This document shows positions 28,674 to 39,939 of a stretch of DNA of 64,000 nucleotides, piece by piece. The first letter of the stretch is position 1, and every line of letters starts with the position of its first letter. This stretch comes from Blattamonas nauphoetae (taxonomy: Eukaryota > Preaxostyla > Oxymonadida). Position numbers and translations under genes: made by a program. The DNA is taken from contig JARBJD010000147.1 of assembly GCA_033064195.1 (NCBI GenBank), positions 62,001-126,000 on the forward strand, read 5' to 3'. Below the pieces are notes generated by a model. The model was not told the origin of the DNA, searched no databases, and saw only the letters and a list, made by a program, of their open reading frames with translations.

Positions 28674-30818
28674 ATGTTCTCGAAATCTGTCCTCATTCAA
28701 CAGACACTTAGTCAGTTCAGTGTAAGAAATGCAAGACTTCACCGGCAGGCTCGAAATCATCCACAGGAAGAAGATGACACCGAATTCCTTACAACGATGC
28801 TGATCGACGACGATATTGGAGCAGAATCAAACACACTTGGAGCTGATGACATACTCACCAATCCACCTGTCCTCACGCAAAAGCAATTGAAGAAATACCA
28901 AAAGTGGGCAAATCGACAGGAATGTCTTCATCTGGATGATCAGTCGTCATACATCGTATCCCCATCTGGAATAGTCTGCCGGATATGCCATCGCCACCAA
29001 AATAGCATATCCAAGTCGAGGGATAAATATGTATCCGTTCCAGCGCAGCCTACCCATGTGAACTCCGTCCTCGATCACATGAAAACCAAAACCCACAGTC
29101 GAGCGGTGAGATTGTGGCTTCAAGATCAAGAACGGATTCAGCAATCTCGGGATGTTGACATGATGGATGGACGGAGAAAACAGAAACAAAACCAGATCCG
29201 TGCTGTGAATTATATTGCCCATCGCCACGCATCTGTGAACGACTTTAAGACTCTGACAAACACCTTGAATTCAGTGGACAATAGTTTCTTTGTCACTGAC
29301 TCGTCCCAGTCTGAATACAAGCTCTTCTGGGATCTGGCGGACAGGATCGACCGATTCTACCAACGACCACTTTTATCCTCAATTCGTGGATTAATACCCA
29401 TTTCCTTGATGTTGGACTTATCCACCGATAATACGTCCACTTCAATGTTTTGTGTAAATCTTCGTTTTTTGGATGAAAGTAAGAGGCCAAAGACAATCCT
29501 TCTTGGATTGGCGGAGATGAACGAAGGAAGTACTGGATTACAGATTTACCATGAATTCAAGAAGATGTTGGTGGGAACTGGCCTCACCGTCAGCCAGATC
29601 GCATCCGTCGCAACGGACGGTGACGCGTCAATGACTGGCATTCATCACGGTTTCATCACCGAACTGAGACATGACAATCCATTGATCCTTCACTCACACT
29701 GTGACGTCCACAAATTACAACTGTCGCTCAAAGACACCTTCCAAAAAGATCCAAAATCAATCACTGCTATTATCATCCACAATGCAGCTCTGTTTATCCA
29801 TCAGATCACCAAAAGTCACACAAATAAAAAAAAGTTCGCTGCCGAACTGGAACGCCGTCAACTTCCAGTCCGAAAACTCGCCAAGCCAATCCAAGTGCGT
29901 TGGAGTACTTGCACAAACACGTGCACTCAAGCATTCAAATATTCTGATGTCATAATGTCAGTTCTTCAACCAACCACCGACCCAAAAATCCTCTCACTAC
30001 TTCAATTCTTCTCTAATCCAGAGAACTTACTGCGTTTGGCCGCCCTTGAGATTCTCCTTGACATTGCTGAAGAAACAAACGTTCGACTCCAGACAGACAA
30101 CCTCCATGTCTTTCAAACATCTGCACGAATCACCGAACTGCAAGAAAAACTTTCCGATCTCACCAACACTTCCATTCCAACAAAGTTACAGTCGGTCATT
30201 GCTGAGAGTGGGAAAGAACATCTCGAACCATTTATCGAGTCGGTGTAGCAGGAATGTCAGATGTGGGCAGCTGAATTGAGGAGAAGGATCTCGATCAGAA
30301 TGTTAGAACCGTCTGACTGTTCGAACCTTGCAATCTTTACTGATGATGTTCTCAACAGCCGTGATTCACCAGAAAATGACAATTTGATCTTGAATATCGC
30401 CAACACGTTCAACAGATTCGTTCCCAACATTTTGAAACACCGAACGACGACGCACTGGAGAATGCTGAAAGCGATTTATCAGGATCATTTTTCGGATCAA
30501 TTCCGGACTCCAACCGAAATCATCAACCTCATACTGACAGATTCTCGGTTTTCGCCGTGTTCCTCCATCATTCCACTCGTCAGTGCAATTGCTACCATCT
30601 CGACAACAACTGTCTCGACAGAGAGAGAATTCTCTGTATTACAATATACTAAACGAAAAGAACGAGGGAATTTGTCCACAGAGCATCTGGCGATTCTCAC
30701 CAGGATCAAACACAATTCTCCAGCTATCCTCCCACTCGATGATATTGAGACACTAATTGAGGAGCGGATTGTCCATCCCATCACGAAAATCAAACGAACC
30801 GAATCAACAAAAGAGTAA
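28674..30818 (+). pseudogene. hAT-type transposase with one in-frame TAG
   Basis: A single frame of 715 codons interrupted only by TAG at 30246-30248. The N-terminal part has a BED-like zinc-finger region (CRICHRHQNS ... HMKTKTHSRAVR), followed by the RNase H-like core: LMLDLSTDNTSTSMFCVNL, ASVATDGDASMTG and LHSHCDVHKLQLSLKD, the last being the hAT C-D-x2-H block. The C-terminal dimerisation block STEREFSVLQYTKRKERGNL lies after the TAG. Length fits intact hAT transposases. The TAG sits between a serine-valine and a glutamine, where a glutamine codon would be one base away. It may be a nonsense mutation, or read-through. TIRs and the expected 8-bp duplication could not be fixed; the gene is bracketed by direct copies of unit R. 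Confidence 0.85.
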
Positions 30819-31044
30819 TATAGTGAGAGAGCCATGGATAGAGACAAGAATAAGAAGTCAAATTTAACTCTTTCCGTATTCCTTTTTGTGGTCTCATTTC
30901 ACGACCTGTTGACTAAAATTGGATGTTGTTGTGAATGATCATGATTGATTGCACTATTATATGACAGGATTTGACTGAGATCAAGATTTGGCGAGATCAG
31001 TCAGATCAATCTCCAATGTGTGTCAATCGTTCATCATTTCCTTT
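30819..31044. other. Downstream flank of the hAT gene
   Basis: No gene is seen. An imperfect inverted match exists between GATCTGTCGCCAAATTAG (28613 onward) and the reverse of TTTGGCGAGATCAGTCAGATC (30989 onward), which might be subterminal sequence of the hAT element. Confidence 0.35.
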
Positions 31045-31330
31045 TTCAAGTTTTTGTATGATTGTACCGTAGGACAACCCGATACTCCGTTGGGGATCAA
31101 TCTATCGTGATCCTACTCAATGACTACTGCTGGCGAATTCCTTGAAGGGTTAAGGTCTTGGGGGGCATGATTTACGGTCACATTGAAGTGATGCCCACAG
31201 TGAACCTCCGGGGACAACCTCCCGGCTCGTCCCGCTCCAATCCAACCTTCAATTCGTTCTACGCATTAGCCACGAGGGCACCATTTTGCCTGAGTATCAA
31301 GGGAAATTACGTCGAGGTTTCATACTTCTA
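31045..31330 (+). repeat. Unit R, copy downstream of the hAT gene
   Basis: It is in direct orientation to the copy at 28205. It lacks the CCTAGG palindrome and reads GAACCTCCGGGGACAACCTC at the corresponding place. It is followed after an A/T-rich spacer by the inverted tRNA-like repeat, the same order as in the left flank of the Polinton read in reverse. Confidence 0.75.
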
Positions 31331-31334
31331 CTTT

Positions 31335-31930
31335 TTTTGGAAATTTTGAATTTTTGAATTTTTGAATTGTGGTATTTTGAATTTTTTTGAAATTTTGTCG
31401 AAAGTTTTGCCGATGGCGGGATTCGATCCCACGGCTCAAAGGCCGAGTATACCTTTAGACCTCCCGCTCTACCTACTGTGCTAGGAGGTCCTGGAAATGC
31501 CAGATTTTTCCAATGCCTTGTACCTCGAATTTTCAGATCTGCTATATATTCCTTTTTTTGTCCACCTTTCTACCCTCGTTAAAAAGCACGACTTTTTCAC
31601 GGGAGCGACTTTTACTTATATATTGATTTTTTGTCACATTTTCAAATTTTCAAATCTACTATATATTGATTTTTTGGTCACTTTTTTTACCCTCGTTTAA
31701 AAGCATGACTTTTTCACGTCAGGAATTTTACTATATATTGAATTTATTGACACAGTTTTCAACTTTTAAATCTGCTATATATTGATTTTTTTGGTCACTT
31801 TTTTTACCCTCGTTTAAAAGCACGACTTTTTCACGGGAGCATTTTTGCTATATATTGATTTTTTCGTCACATTTTCAAATTTTCAAATCTACTATATAGT
31901 ACTTTTTTCGGGTACAAGGCTTCTGATTTT
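31335..31930 (-). repeat. tRNA-like SINE-type repeat with tandem TATATATTG body
   Basis: On the minus strand a tRNA-like head lies at about 31495-31410: box A-like TAGCACAGTAGG, a CGGC/GCCG hairpin and a box B-like GGGATCGAATCCC with a good T-arm. An acceptor stem does not form, so it is not a functional tRNA. To its right (31495-31910) two alternating sub-units recur about three times, one with CTCGTTTAAAAGCACGACTT, the other with TTTTCAAATTTTCAAATCTA, each next to TATATATTGATTTT. The truncated twin is at 8510-8795. Confidence 0.6.
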
Positions 31931-31954
31931 CCGGGATATTTTCAAGACCGGATA

Positions 31955-32215
31955 GTTTAGTGGTAGTAGTGAGTGCACGCACTACTACTACTAAGCTGAA
32001 GGTCCCAAGTTCAATCCCTGGCGGAAGCATTTAATTTCACATAACTAGCCCTTTGGCATGGTCTAGGCCCTTGGCAAGACCAACGTACGTCTCCGGAACT
32101 CAAACCGATAAAAATGAGTTCCGATGCCGGTCTAAAAGCGACCGATGAGAAGTGTCGCAACCTTCGGAACCTTGAAAAAAATACACCAGCTTCCGCCAAA
32201 ATCAAGGTTTTTGCA
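31955..32215 (+). repeat. Second tRNA-like repeat
   Basis: The head has a box A-like TAGTTTAGTGGT and a box B-like AAGTTCAATCCC, with a hairpin of GTAGTAGTG and CACTACTAC between them. GGCGGAAGC near 32020 is exactly repeated in inverse as GCTTCCGCC at 32192, closing a stem over the body. It is interpreted as a different SINE-like family or a tRNA pseudogene; no acceptor stem of a normal tRNA forms. Confidence 0.45.
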
Positions 32216-32844
32216 TTTTTGAAAAATTTTCGAAATTTTGCTTCAACTTGAAAGTATGAAGTAACTGAACTCTGTCAGAGAATATTTCTCTAAGATTGAC
32301 AACTTTCTGAAATGAAAATGACTTTTACTTCAAGTATTTTCAGAATTGTCAATCGGCATGGAGAAAAAGCTATAGAAGTGGTGTCTCTGCCAACGTGGTT
32401 CTCCTTTCGTCTTCTATACTACTACCACTACATCTGAATGACGTGACTTTGAACTCGTATTCGTTTGCATGTGACGTCTATGTGGAATTATACTAATATG
32501 AATAATATTTTGACGTGATTAACTGTCTTGAGGAATTTTGAACCCTGTACACATGTCAAAATCGACAATGATCGAGACATCTATCAACGACAAACGAGGA
32601 TCGTGAGGCGATAACAAGAGTGAAAACAAGAAGAAGGCAGGCTTAATATCTATCGCGTTGTGATTGCGACTAAATTCCACCATCTCAAATTTTGTCGGAT
32701 CAAGACGTCTTTGAACGTGAAACGAGGATATTTGGGCGAAACAGACAGTTAATACAAAAGAAATGCAAACTTTCGAATATAATAGTTGTCCCAAATACAG
32801 AATTGTTGATCAGACCCAAAGTGAGAGATCCAAAATGGGACTGA
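32216..32844. other. Stretch without a recognisable gene
   Basis: Only short frames are open and no repeat shared with the rest of the window was noticed. Confidence 0.4.
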
Positions 32845-33807
32845 CAACTCAGTCATGGGCAAAAGTTTTCGTCATTGCCATCTGGCGAATGAACTTTCAA
32901 CTTCTTTCAAGTTTTTCGTAATCACTTCACGAGAATGAAAGACAACAATTTCTGAAATAGGAGAGAAAAAGAGTCTGTTGAAATCACAAACCTGACATTG
33001 TTCGATCGATTTCCGGAGGTCGATTTCATGGAATCGTCAATAACCAGTATCCTTTCAGTGGAAGAAGAGATGCGATGAGATGAGGGTGTTCCTGTGTGGA
33101 AAACGTGCCATCTCCACTCCTCACCGAGATCCTGTAGAAAAGGAGAGAAAAACGTGTGACAATTTTTTCCCTCATCTCTCTTCAGTCGACATTGCCGACA
33201 TTCCAAACGCTCAATCTTGTCCTGATACTGAAGATTCTCCCATTTTCTCATCCAGACTGACGAGCTGTAGAGGCATCGATGAGACGATCATTTCAACACA
33301 GTTAGTAGTAACCCGTAGAGAATGCCAGACTTCCGATTGAAACAGAATCTTCATTATCAGGACAAGATAGAGCGTTTGGTATGTCGGCAATGTCGACTGA
33401 AGAGAGATGAGGGAAAAAATTGTCACACGTTTTTCTCTCCTTTTCTACAGGATCTCGGTGAGGAGTGGAGATGGCACGTTTTCCACACAGGAACACCCTC
33501 ATCTCATCGCATCTCTTCTTCCACTGAAAGGATACTGGTTATTGACGATTCCATGAAATCGACCTCCGGAAATCGATCGAACAATGTCAGGTTTGTGATT
33601 TCAACAGACTCTTTTTCTCTCCTATTTCAGAAATTGTTGTCTTTCATTGATGTGAAGTGTTTAGGTTAAAATGAGAAATAGTCGTCTGTCCATTAACGCT
33701 ATCCATGGATGACGAAAACTTTTGTCCATGACTGACTGACACGTCATTTGGCCATGTCACTCATGTATCCTTCTGACAGTTTCATCTTCTTATCCATGTT
33801 TTAGTGT
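32845..33807. repeat. Rep-B palindromic pair
   Basis: About 400 bp (32845-33250) is repeated in inverse at 33330-33750, with about 80 bp between the arms; the right arm continues to 33807. The unit carries coding-like sequence bounded by splice-like signals: TTTTCTACAG before the segment that translates to EEWRWHVFHTGTPSSHRISS, and CAG-GTTTGT after it, then a second TATTTCAG. Further Rep-B copies are at 38478-38958 and 41475-43614. The palindrome looks like an inverted duplication of one mobile unit, and each arm could fold on the other. Confidence 0.75.
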
Positions 33808-34058
33808 AGACATGTTTTGAGTGGGATGGGACGCAAAAAGGTGGGATTTCTGGTGGGATTTTTCCCCATTTTTTTTTGTTAAACTCGATTCACGATTTAT
33901 TAATTGCCAAAACGACGTTGAATTGTACCGCATTTTCAGATATGACCTGGCAAATGTCAGAAATTGTGAATTCAGTTCACAGAGACGATCACACCCACGA
34001 TCCGTTCTGAAACCACATCATTCATGAAGGACAGTCTCATTCCATTTCTCGTTCTCTT

Positions 34059-35333
34059 TTGAATGATTGTACTGATATCTTATTCTCTTCTGGTGACTCG
34101 ATGTCGCAGATGGTGCATTCATGGTATGTCTGGCCAGTGATGCGTCTTTCACGATTTGCGTTTATTCATCGACTACGTTCTTCAATCCCTGCACGTGTTG
34201 TCATCAACTGTTTCTGTGTCTTTGTTCATCTTCTCTCAATTGTCGATTCTTTCTTCTTCAGGTCACACACAACACATCAATTCGCACTTCTTCGTCCATG
34301 TCCTCAAATGAGCATCATGACACTCCAACTACTGGTATACAGTCCAATATACTCCTTCACTCGGACATCGGCGATCAGATCTCTTCCAACTCGATATGGT
34401 CTCTCAAAATCCAGGCCCTTCGAAAGTGCATCACGCTCCTCAAAGAAGACATCCATTGCCTTCCAAACGTCACAGGATTTGAACAATATGTTCATCTTTC
34501 TCTGGACACTGATCCGATTGTTCGAAATGTGGATGATTCAGACAATCAGAAGACGTGCATCTAACTATCCATATTCGATATCGGTCTCATTTGTGATCTC
34601 AACTGTGGGCGACGGGATGCAGACTACGGAGGAAGAAAACGTGCTTCGGACGGGAGCACTTCGTGGTGGAGGTGTGTTTACATGGGCGGCGTCAACGGAA
34701 CGGATATTCTCGAAAAGTGCCAGCCTACACCAACTTTTTCATGCGGAGATGCGGCACAACCAGAACAAGCGCAAGGAAATGGTGACCGTACTTCCTTTGG
34801 ACACGACTGAACTTGTGAGCGGGGAAGAGAGGCAGCTGTTGATCAACTTCAAGTTGTCGAAAACATCTTCGCCGACGTCGGATGGAACAGGGTTTGTTCC
34901 GGCGATGGATCGACAGAAGCTGAACGAGGTGAAGGAATTTGGTGTCATTCTTGTGACATATCGCTATTGCAACTCGTTGGACACGGACGCAGTGTTCATT
35001 CCTATCACAACACGATTGTGGTGGGGTCAGATTTCCGATTTCCAGCTATGCACGTCCGTTGGAGTTGGGAGTCACTCGGCGACATCGATGACAGAACGAG
35101 GGTACTCGCTTCAGAAACTAGTGCGAACGGTGTGGAAGGAGGGTGGAGTGGTGAAGGTGTCGAGTGGATTGGGAGAAGGGAAGAGGGAAGTGTTGGTGGA
35201 TGAAGGATCAGAGCCGCAGAGTGCGAGTGACGTGAGCTCGTCATATTCGGGAGGGGTGGAGGAGAAGGGGGGAGTGTGGAAGGGAAGGAGGAGAGAGAGG
35301 AGGACGACAGAGGGGTTTCTGGGAATCGAGTGA
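34059..35333 (+). CDS. Unknown host-like gene, fragmentary
   Basis: Two frames share this stretch. From 34271 to 34564 one frame has credible protein sequence (HSDIGDQISSNSIWSLKIQA, then LKEDIHCLPNVTGFEQYVHL), starting just after CTTTCTTCTTCAG, which looks like a 3' splice site. From about 34570 the other frame takes over with good coding character (DTTELVSGEERQLLINFKLS, GTGFVPAMDRQKLNEVKEFG, VILVTYRYCNSLDTDAVFIP) and degenerates into a glycine/arginine/glutamate-rich tail. Either an intron or a frameshift separates the two. No motif of a known family is seen. The 424-codon frame as a whole is therefore probably not one real protein. Confidence 0.35.
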   Translation: MNDCTDILFSSGDSMSQMVHSWYVWPVMRLSRFAFIHRLRSSIPARVVINCFCVFVHLLSIVDSFFFRSHTTHQFALLRPCPQMSIMTLQLLVYSPIYSFTRTSAIRSLPTRYGLSKSRPFESASRSSKKTSIAFQTSQDLNNMFIFLWTLIRLFEMWMIQTIRRRASNYPYSISVSFVISTVGDGMQTTEEENVLRTGALRGGGVFTWAASTERIFSKSASLHQLFHAEMRHNQNKRKEMVTVLPLDTTELVSGEERQLLINFKLSKTSSPTSDGTGFVPAMDRQKLNEVKEFGVILVTYRYCNSLDTDAVFIPITTRLWWGQISDFQLCTSVGVGSHSATSMTERGYSLQKLVRTVWKEGGVVKVSSGLGEGKREVLVDEGSEPQSASDVSSSYSGGVEEKGGVWKGRRRERRTTEGFLGIE

Positions 35334-35802
35334 GACTCGGAGGGGAAGGAGAGAAGAAGATGGGGAGGATTTGGGTTTGGGGGTCGAGGGAGAGAGAGCG
35401 ATGAGGGGGATTGAGGGTCGGAGTGGGAGCGAGAGAGAGATGTCGACTCGATTGTTGAAGATTGGGAAGCTGGGAGGAGTGTGAAGTGATGGGGGAAGAG
35501 AAGTAGGGTTCACAGGACGAGAAGAGGGGAGGGCTGAGTGAGAGGAGAAGTGAAGCGAGCAGAAGAAGAGTGGATGAATGAGAGATGGAGAAAGAGGAGG
35601 ATACGAAGAAGACCCTGAAAGACAAGACCGATATCTTACCGTTCTCAAAGTTGTGTTGACCTCATGTCTAGTGAATCAATCGTTTTCTTGCCTCTTTTCA
35701 TAAAAATGCCAACACAAAAACTCCATGAATGGTCAAAACTGTGTGGTGATGAGAAAAAAGAGATTGATAGATTCTGGTACGCTTGAGTCAGCAAGTCGAA
35801 AA

Positions 35803-38090
35803 TCATTGTTGTCCTTGTCCTGGGCCAGGCCCTTTCTTAGCTTGCGGCTGCGTCTCTTCCATGGCAGCTTTCTGAGATACGCGCAACAGACGTTCTAGAG
35901 TTTCTGGGTGAAGGTGATACCTTCTTTTTCCCACAATCCTTTTCATCGTTGAGATAGCTCTTACACACGATGCCTCAGTTGCAACTGTCGAGAGTGCGCG
36001 AGTGGCATACATCGACAAGAGGGTGAAAGGCGAGTATCGCCAGTCGAGCTGATGATGTGTTTGAGTATTCGCCTCCCAGAAAATTCTAGAGCCAGAATGG
36101 AGATGATGCACATTCGGTAGTTTAAGAGACAAATTGATCCAATTCGAGAATGATGAGACAGCTTGCATTCTGATCTCGAATTGAACAGTTGGAAATGAAC
36201 GAGCAAGGTCGAAATCGAGGGTTAGTTCCAAATGGTGAAACCAATCATGATCAATCGTGGGTTGAAGAGAGGGACAGAATCGAGGACTGGCTGAATCCAT
36301 TGCATCATTATCTCTCAGCATTCCGCTTATTTCTTCGATGTCGCGTCCATCCTCTTCCAATCGACCCAATGGCTCATTATCATCGTCAACAACGATCACA
36401 GTCCTGGATGTCATTCGTTGGAGATGAGTGTCTGATAATTCGGCTTCCCATTCTCGTCGTTGTGTTTGATACCTGGTTTCAATCGTCCGATTCGAAAGTT
36501 CATCATCCATTTCATCCAGTACAGCCTCCTCAAGTTCAAAATCGTCGTCGTCCAAATCGATTGGTCGTACTCCAGTGTGTCGTCATTGTCTCCGTTCTCA
36601 ACGACACTCGAATCATCTGCCATAGCTTGTCCATCGTTTTCCGTGTGATTTCGACAATCAAGCGGTTTGTACGACGAGGCACATTGGGACGGAGACAACT
36701 GAGGAAAGGGGAATCGATGTGTCTGGAGAGCATGTCGACCAAGTCGAGTCAAAGAGAAGGCAAGTCCGAATAAGTGTCCTGTATCGCCTGAGAGAAGGCG
36801 AAATCGGAGTTTGGCGATGAGAGAGTCGATGAGTTCAGCATACTCTGGTTGTGTGTGATGAACACTGAAATATTGTTCATTCAATTCATGAACGCATTGA
36901 ATGGCCATTGGAAACACCATCTCTGCTGTCGTCGAATCTGATTCGAGATGAGACACAAGCGTGTCCACGGGCAAGACGAGTTCAGCGAAGAATTTGAACT
37001 TGGTGCTGTTGTCTTGATTGAAGTTGAATTGATTATGCTGTAGAAGGACGTGGCTATTCCGAGCAATCCATTTCAATTGTGGAGCGATGCTTATCCATCT
37101 CGTGTCCACAAACGTAGGAGGATTAGTAGAAAAGAGTGCACGAATCCCGCGTAATTTCGCTTCGTGGCAAACGTGTTTTGCAAGTTCTGAAATTTCGGTG
37201 AGGAGTCTGTGAGCTTGAATCCAGTCTCCAAATGCATTATTCGTGAGATGGGCAGCACACGGATATCGAAATGGGAGAATCTGATGATTTGAGAGATGAG
37301 AAGCAAGATGAGGCACCTCGTGACTTGAATGTGCCCCCAAAGCCCGAACGAAACCAACAAAACCATCAGTCACAATAGAAGCCACTTCACCTCCACATCC
37401 TCTAATTTCTTCAACAACAGCCGCAATGTTAGTGGAGAGTTCGTCACGAGTCTTTCCCTCTTCTCTGGCCGCATAGAAGGTTGCTGAGTTTTCATGGTGT
37501 GTGTCATGAACAATGTAAATGTTGAAGTCTCTGTTCCCCACCCGAGCTCCGTCAACGCAAAGACAAACCATTCTACCACCAATCCAATGAACCAACTCTT
37601 CCCGAAGCTCCTCACTCCTCTGTCTCATCCCAATCGAGATTTTCTGTCGGGTCATACGAGGGAAAATGAGTTCCGGAGGTGTGTGCATGTTTTGTCGGGC
37701 AGTAACAGCGACATCCACCAAGAATTGATGGAGAACTCTGGATTGTCCTCCTTTGAACGAAATGTTGAGGTGTGCCACAACCTCAAGAAAAGCTGCTTGG
37801 ATAAGAGTGGTGTGAGGTAAGACAGCATCAGTTGCAGGAGAGCGAGACAGTGTTGAATCAATTTGGGGATGTTGGGCTGTATCGCGACACGAATGTGCTT
37901 TCAGTCGATCTGAACGCCCTCTCGCCATGCACCAGTTTGAATCTGGACCCTCCAGGCACTGTTTTTCACGTTTGCTTCGTGGTTTTCCATTTTGATCGAT
38001 TACTGCAAATGTGGCAAAGTGATAGCCACCTTCATAAAGCCGCTTGACATTAGTTATTCTGGTTCCTTGAAGGGTGGGATGATCTATCAC
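35803..38090 (-). pseudogene. hAT-type transposase, minus strand, one frameshift
   Basis: The first frame (38090 to about 36540) gives a hAT-like RNase H core: MVCLCVDGARVGNRDFNIYI, EVASIVTDGFVGFVRALGAH and ILPFRYPCAAHLTNNAFGDW, corresponding to the first and second acidic sites and the C-x2-H block. The second frame (to 35803) begins DDDDFELEEAVLDEMDDELS and ends with the dimerisation region, LLSMYATRALSTVATEASCV and MKRIVGKRRYHLHPETLERL. The reading frame changes near 36545, in the acidic GATTTGGACGACGACGATTT, where a one-base slip in a repeat is easy. A glutamine/glycine-rich tail (GPGPGQGQQ) closes the protein. GGGATGGGA near 33829 and its inverse near 38188 may mark the ends; no duplication was confirmed. 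Confidence 0.75.
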
Positions 38091-38477
38091 CTGAAAATCT
38101 GTGAATGAAAGTTAGAGAATCGAGATTAAAAGGGAGAACGAAAAGTCAAACAACCACATATCCGAATGGAACGATCTCACAGTCCCATCCCCTGGGATTT
38201 TGGGGATGATCAGGATTCGGCATTTCTCCGCCATCACATCGATGATCAAATTGAGAAGAGCAGGAATATTGATGTTTTCTCGTCTGGGATTTTTTGGGAT
38301 TTTATTGTGGAGAAAAGGGTTGATCCGACTAAAATGGTACCAGACCACAGACACAGTCAGTTTATCGGTTAATTCAGTGTGCTGGATCTCACCTCAATTA
38401 AATTTCAAGTTAAATCAAGTTCAAACGAGTAAAAATCAGAAGTGTCATAAAAACAAAGTATGGATGGGATTTTTGTG

Positions 38478-38958
38478 GGATCTCGGTGAGGAGTGGAGAT
38501 GGCACGTTTTCCACACAGGAACACCCTCATCTCATCGCATCTCTTCTTCCACTGAAAGGATACTGGTTATTGACGATTCCATGAAATCGACCTCCGGAAA
38601 TCGATCGAACAATGTCAGGTTTGTGATTTCAACAGACTCTTTTTCTCTCCTATTTCAGAAATTGTTGTCTTTCATTGATGTGAAGTGTTTAGGTTAAAAT
38701 GAGAAATAGTCGTCTGTCCATTAACGCTATCCATGGATGACGAAAACTTTTGTCCATGACTGACTGACACGTCATTTGGCCATGTCACTCATGTATCCTT
38801 CTGACAGTTTCATCTTCTTATCCATGTTTTAGTGTCGATTAAGACATTATTGTATTACTTTCAACCATATTTCTGAGTGAAGGATTGATCTGACCCATAG
38901 AAGAAACTGTTAGTGACACTGACAGAGTCATGAGGCTTGGTCACGCCAGTATACAAAA
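38478..38958 (+). repeat. Rep-B copy with the empty pogo site
   Basis: It matches 33450-33807 and then continues, with 41859-41923 and 43556-43614, through GATCTGACCCATAGAAGAAA to GTCACGCCAGTATACAAAA. The last parts are contiguous here but split by the pogo element in the copy at 41475. Just after it a perfect hairpin CCAGTATAC/GTATACTGG and GGTGACCGGTCAC occur. Confidence 0.85.
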
Positions 38959-39822
38959 CAAGTATACTGGCCTGACCGGGGGTGACCGGTCACTTTTTAC
39001 CAAAAAGTACTGACGGTCAGTGACCAGGAGTTTTCACAATATGGGACAGATCACAAATATTTCAAAAATCCACGCTTCATCAACGGCTAACCCACTTTGA
39101 AGAAACAACGTTTAACGATACTCTCATGACAAAAGTGAAGTGTGTTGGCAGAAAGAAGGCAAAAATCAAAAGAGAAAGAACAGCATTGAGGTCAAAGGGC
39201 TGATCGAACCAAACACAATCCATTTCTCCCTCAATCCTCAGTTTTGCGAGTCTAATGTGATAAAGCTGACATCAATCACGAACCTATTCATGAAGGAGCC
39301 CACCATACACCGTGAAACTGACCAATGGACTTTCAGATTGTAGCTTCACCCACCCTCTTCCACCTCTCCTTCTCTCACTTTCTTTCTCCATTCTGAATCT
39401 GTATCGTCCATTGTGACTTCATTCAATCGTGTTCCATTCAAGATCGAAGTTACAACCAATATGCCCTTCTCCCTCATTCTTGTTTCACATCACCAACAAT
39501 CAGATCATTCTCCACCTTCCTTCCACTTCGTCGGCAACGAGTACGCAAAGAGGGGAACGTGTGAGACTAGAAAACTTGAACGAAGTTAAGATTTGTGATT
39601 CGCTTCTTTCCGCCCCTCGTCTCCCTCCTCTCCTATTCGCTCCCTTCGTTTGTGTCCCTCTCCACAACATTCGCAACATCCCTCCAGTGTGCTCCTCTTG
39701 TCCTGTTCATCCGCCGAACTGACCGAGATACACAGAACTCTCGCCCATCGACTACATGGAGTGCATGATTGAATGAGTTAAAGTTGTCGAACGGAGGTGA
39801 CTCCGAATTGGTGTGCTGACGT
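38959..39822. other. Stretch without a convincing gene
   Basis: A 97-codon plus frame (39429-39722) is serine/proline-rich without coding character. Nothing else is recognised. Confidence 0.35.
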
Positions 39823-39939
39823 CAGAGCGGGCTGAACGGACGGGAAGAGATGAGGTTCAGAGGAGAGAGTTGTTTGGGAGTTGTCCGTTCAGACAAAGGG
39901 GATGGGCCTGCCTCAGATCTGATCAGGAAGAACACCGAT

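Noticed and set aside
31410-31495. A possible functional tRNA gene (minus strand) with box A and box B.
   Set aside because: No acceptor stem forms, the anticodon arm is not canonical, and the sequence is part of a dispersed repeat with a copy at 8740-8795.
34059-35333. A single 424-codon protein on the plus strand.
   Set aside because: Coding character jumps between two frames near 34565, and the tail is low-complexity G/A-rich; only parts of it look like protein.
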